Source: Anaeramoeba flamelloides (Eukaryota; Metamonada; Anaeramoebidae). From it: a stretch of 64,000 nucleotides of DNA. Under the pieces are notes generated by a model that was not told the origin of the DNA, made no database searches, and saw only the letters and a program-made list of their open reading frames with translations. Positions 60,757 through 64,000 of this stretch are shown here, piece by piece. A program made the translations under genes and the position numbers. Numbering within the stretch: the first letter of the stretch is position 1; each line of letters opens with the position of its first letter. The stretch is taken from assembly GCA_027625915.1 (NCBI GenBank), contig JANTQA010000033.1, positions 7,378,001 through 7,442,000 on the forward strand, read 5' to 3'.

Positions 60757-61803
60757 TATATAAACTCAATTCCAAAAAATGGGACATAAAAAAAAATTAC
60801 ATTAATAAAAATATACTCCAAAATACATAATAATTAAACATTAAAATAATAAAAGATCTGAAAATATATAATTAATACTATTTATATATTTTATAGTAAA
60901 TTTAAAATATAATTCGAAAAATAAAAAAGAAAAAATAAAAAAAAGTGTTTCCCTATTTTTGGAACACGATTACCAAAAAATCCATTTTTATTGAGAGAAA
61001 AATTAATAAAAACTATTAATAGATTCAGTGTGTCTTTTGATAACTAAATCTATCATTTTAAATATGGAGTTTACTAATTTTCTGAGGTTTCCGAACTCAA
61101 AGTATTCCATACATTAGTGAAAATTTTAAAAATTCTTCTTCGTTTTTTGGTTTACAATTTTTCAGTTTAGTATCCATAAATTCCCAATTGGATTTAAATT
61201 TGTGGAATTTGGGGCCAAGGGTCCAGAACATTACATCCCCGATTTAAGTAAGTTTGAGTTTTTTTTGAAGTATGTGGACATGCTCCACCCTTTTGGAAAA
61301 TCCATTTCAACTCACCATATTCTGAATTAGCAAGTTGAATTACATTTGATTTTTTTGATAATATCATTAATAATACATTCAGTATTCACACTTCCATTAA
61401 TGATAATAAGGTCTGTTTGTATGCAATGTGCTCTAGCACCCCATATCATGATTTTTTTTCAAAAAAATTTTTTCTCGATAAAAAAAGAATCTTTTTTATT
61501 TTTGAGAGAAAAAAAAAAATTTTTTTTTGTGATCAAAATGAAAACTTTTAAATTTCATTTTAAAGTGATTTTGAGATTTTCGAAAAGTTTTGAAAAAAAA
61601 AGAATCAAAAAAAATCAAAAAAATTATTGAAAATCAAAAATCAAAAAATAATGAAAAAAAAATGATAAATAATTAACTTTAAAATTATTTACATTGATTA
61701 TTAATATCTAATGTTTCTATTTAAGAGTCAAATATCACTTTTCTTAGAATTAAATTGATTTTGAAGGTGTGCCCCAATTTTTGGAAATGAGTTTATATAT
61801 ATA
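60757..61803 (-). mobile_element. Decayed Tc1/mariner transposon
   Basis: About 1.05 kb with inverted termini: left tataaactcaattccaaaaa, right (reversed) tataaactcatttccaaaaa, both in TA-rich flanks. On the minus strand about 61100-61460 translates in pieces to Tc1/mariner transposase: IWGARAHCIQTDLIIINGSV, then WIFQKGGACPHTSKKTQTYL and a Pro-rich stretch before NPIGNLW, which corresponds to the usual NPIENLW near the third catalytic residue. The frame is broken by at least one stop and more than one shift, and the N-terminal DNA-binding half is not recognisable, so it is not active. Confidence 0.85.
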
Positions 61804-63186
61804 TATATTATAATTTAATATACCCGTTCCCAAAATTTATTTAAATAGTAATTTAAAGTATTTAAATTAAGAAATATTATTCATGATTAAATTTAAAATA
61901 AATTATGACTCCGCAACCTCTCAATACGTACCCAGTCTGATAAAAATAATTAATTTTAATTAATTCTTAGAGAAATTCAACAAAAAAAATAAAAAAAAGA
62001 TGAGAAAACTGAAATTGTAAATTTTCGGTTTTCAAACAAAAAAAATCAAATGCTTAATGGACAAGAATTGGCTTTTGGTCTCTTCCCAAAGTATATGAAC
62101 TCTTCATTTTCAAAAATACAGTGAAATTATAGGTGAAATATTAATTCAACTATCAATAAAAAAATTCAACTCGATCCGGCCCCAATTTAATATGGGTACA
62201 GAACCATAAATTTGAAAAAGAATTCAGATCTACAATACTTAAATCTTTTAAAAAGTTTTCCAAAATCTCTGCGAAATTAAAACAGAAAAAAAATAATATT
62301 GAAAATTAATTTTTTTTTTTTACTATCTTTTAATAAGGTGTCATGTGTTGTCAAAGAAAAGTTTTAAACAAAAAGGGATAATGTTCTTTGAATATCCTGG
62401 TCTCTAAAAGTTAAAAATAAGACCAAATATATAATTATTTTTTTAAAAAAAGTCTGGATTTAAAATTGTAATAATTTTTTAATTTTGATAATTTTTTATT
62501 TTTTAAATTTCCAATTTGTTAATCCATTCTATTTGATCTTTTACTAGTTCTGAATTAGTTCTACCGTGTATGTTATCAATGGTAGTTTTTACAATTACCT
62601 TAAACATGATGATATTTCATTTATGGATAATAAAATTTCAAGTATGAGCAGTAATAAGTGTAAACTGTCACTTCTTCACATTTTATCAAAGATATTTTAT
62701 AACCAAAAAGAAAGCAAATTTGGTAATTTTTGAGAGTTTAAACAGTATAAACAATCATAAATCCGTAATTTTATTTCATTTGGAGATAATTTTGATTTTA
62801 TCAAATATTTCAATCATTTTTTTGTTTTTGTGTTCTTATTTTCATTTCATTTTTGCAAATACATAATCTTTTTCATTCTGATCGAAAAATATTTTTTATG
62901 GATTTATTGATATCAAGTTAAATGTGTCTTCTTTTAAGTAGAAGAACCCAAATAAAATGAATTGAATGCACCCAGCCCTTTGATCAATAATAATTTTTCT
63001 TCGAATTTCAACAAATTAACATTACAATTTTTTTCTTGTTCAACTCGTTTCTTCATTTTTTAACTCATAGATTTTTATTTTAACGTTTTATTTTTTTTTT
63101 TTCGTTTATTAGATAAAAAGGGCTACTTATTTAAAACATTAATACTGGGTATCATTTAAAAGTGTTTTTATATTAGGTTTGGAAAA

Positions 63187-63705
63187 ATGAAAAAAATAAA
63201 GATTTTTTTGCCTATTTTTGATTATGAGTGTATCCACATATTAAGAAAAAGGTTTACTTTAAAATCGAATTTATTCCAAAAAATATTCCAGAATTTCCAG
63301 ATTTATGGTTTAATTGGATTTATAGGAGCAAATGATGTTTTAAAAAGGCAAATTAAGGAAATTCAGAAACGTTCTTCATTTGGGAAAACACCATTCTATA
63401 TGAGAAAAATAAGAAGAAGAAAATTTTATCCAAAAAATAAATTTAGAAGAGCCAAAAGGCTTTGTAATTTTGGATTTTTGGAGTTTTTCGAAATTAGCAA
63501 CTTTAAGAGTCAGTGGGGGGTAGTAAATAATTTAATAAGCAAGAAGAATGGTGAACTAGAAAAAGAAAAAATTAAATCAAAACACATTTTGTATTTTATT
63601 TTCTGTAATGTTTTTATTTATTTTTTTGTTTGTAATTATTTTGAGTTTCGACAAATAACTCACCATATTCTGCATTGTTTCCCCAATAATCTCACATTAT
63701 ACTAA
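63187..63705 (+). CDS. Hypothetical protein or exon, unassigned
   Basis: A 172-codon open frame, Lys/Phe/Ile-rich, starting MKKIKIFLPIFDYECIHILR, with a basic stretch MRKIRRRKFYPKNKFRRAKR and a hydrophobic, cysteine-bearing end. An acceptor-like TATTAG lies just before it at 63171-63176 and the frame is open from there, so it may be an exon. I recognise no family. In DNA this AT-rich a run of 172 sense codons is unlikely by chance, which is the main argument for coding. It could also be a remnant of mobile-element coding sequence. Confidence 0.35.
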   Translation: MKKIKIFLPIFDYECIHILRKRFTLKSNLFQKIFQNFQIYGLIGFIGANDVLKRQIKEIQKRSSFGKTPFYMRKIRRRKFYPKNKFRRAKRLCNFGFLEFFEISNFKSQWGVVNNLISKKNGELEKEKIKSKHILYFIFCNVFIYFFVCNYFEFRQITHHILHCFPNNLTLY

Positions 63706-63855
63706 AGTCTTTTACAAAATAACAACTGGCTATTTTGTTGCCACTAAGTGCATATAATGCGTATTATTTTGGCAAGCATTGCAGAATAACTCTATTTATT
63801 AAAAACATAATAATATATTTTAATAAATTGTAATATTGCTATTACATTATTATTA

Positions 63856-63970
63856 TTCCTATGATTGGTATCAGTAATGGTGTTTGTAATCGTATTGGTA
63901 CTAGTAGTAGTCGTAGTGGTAGTGGTGAAACTAATAGTAATACTGGACCTGATACTGATAATGTTCTTTA
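63856..63970 (+). other. Imperfect trinucleotide tract, possibly coding
   Basis: A GGT/AGT/ACT/GAT-rich stretch that reads as a short Ser/Gly/Asn/Thr-rich frame (MIGISNGVCNRIGTSSSRSG and about 16 more residues) ending in TAA. Either an imperfect microsatellite or the low-complexity end of a gene. The window ends shortly after. Confidence 0.35.
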
Positions 63971-64000
63971 AAAATTATGTTGTAAAAAATTAATCAGTTT

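Larger units (their letters stand above)
58751..63186. other. Gene-poor region right of RPB3
   Basis: The RPB3 promoter should lie just right of 58751. Contains an R7 repeat copy (59395-59915) and the mariner element (60757-61803). The short open frames at 59986-60195 (-) and 61346-61630 (+) are unsupported; the second overlaps the mariner remnant on the wrong strand. Confidence 0.6.

Noticed and set aside
61346-61630. 94-codon plus-strand open frame over the mariner remnant
   Set aside because: The transposase similarity is on the minus strand; the plus frame is its shadow extended by A/T runs.

Overview
The window is about 64 kb of extremely AT-rich nuclear DNA from a eukaryote. The evidence is spliceosomal introns with GTAA donors and AG acceptors, histones H2A and H2B, the RNA polymerase II subunit RPB3, the signal recognition particle subunit SRP68, and a PRMT1-type arginine methyltransferase. 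Standard code is used and all eight complete genes end in TAA. A free-living protist fits best. Asn- and Lys-rich proteins and a kexin-like protein with many EGF modules recall amoeboid lineages such as Anaeramoeba or Amoebozoa, but the window alone does not settle the lineage.

Layout, left to right: (i) 1080-4453 (+), a secreted, surface-anchored kexin-like pseudoprotease with about 13 EGF modules; (ii) 7062-11120 (+), a Ras-superfamily GTPase resembling Tem1/Spg1; (iii) 15113-20941 (+), SRP68; (iv) 23172-34189 (-), PRMT1, four exons over 11 kb; (v) 37606-39577, a divergent H2B/H2A pair whose two promoters are a 242-bp near-perfect inverted repeat; (vi) 41630-48863 (+), a PH-ankyrin-WD40 protein of 1284 aa; (vii) 52995-58750 (-), RPB3 carrying an archaeal-style four-cysteine insert; (viii) 58751-64000, almost gene-free, with a decayed Tc1/mariner element and one unassigned 172-codon ORF. 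I rebuilt 13 introns by hand. Frames and protein homology agree across all of them, except that the PH gene's joins rest on phase alone.

By my exon sums about 12.1 kb (19%) is coding and about 25.9 kb (40%) is intron. Introns are either short (136-365 nt, one of 959) or very long (2.3-4.4 kb). The long introns and the spacers are filled with short non-autonomous inverted-repeat elements: TA-flanked elements whose ends resemble the mariner in this window, TAA-flanked Harbinger/Tourist-like elements (one nested in another, with a related copy showing the empty site), long-armed foldbacks, a tRNA-derived SINE-like family, and older unclassified repeats. The genes are unrelated housekeeping genes rather than an operon or cluster. 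The only co-regulated pair is H2A/H2B. I saw no virus-like or retroelement remnant that I could support.
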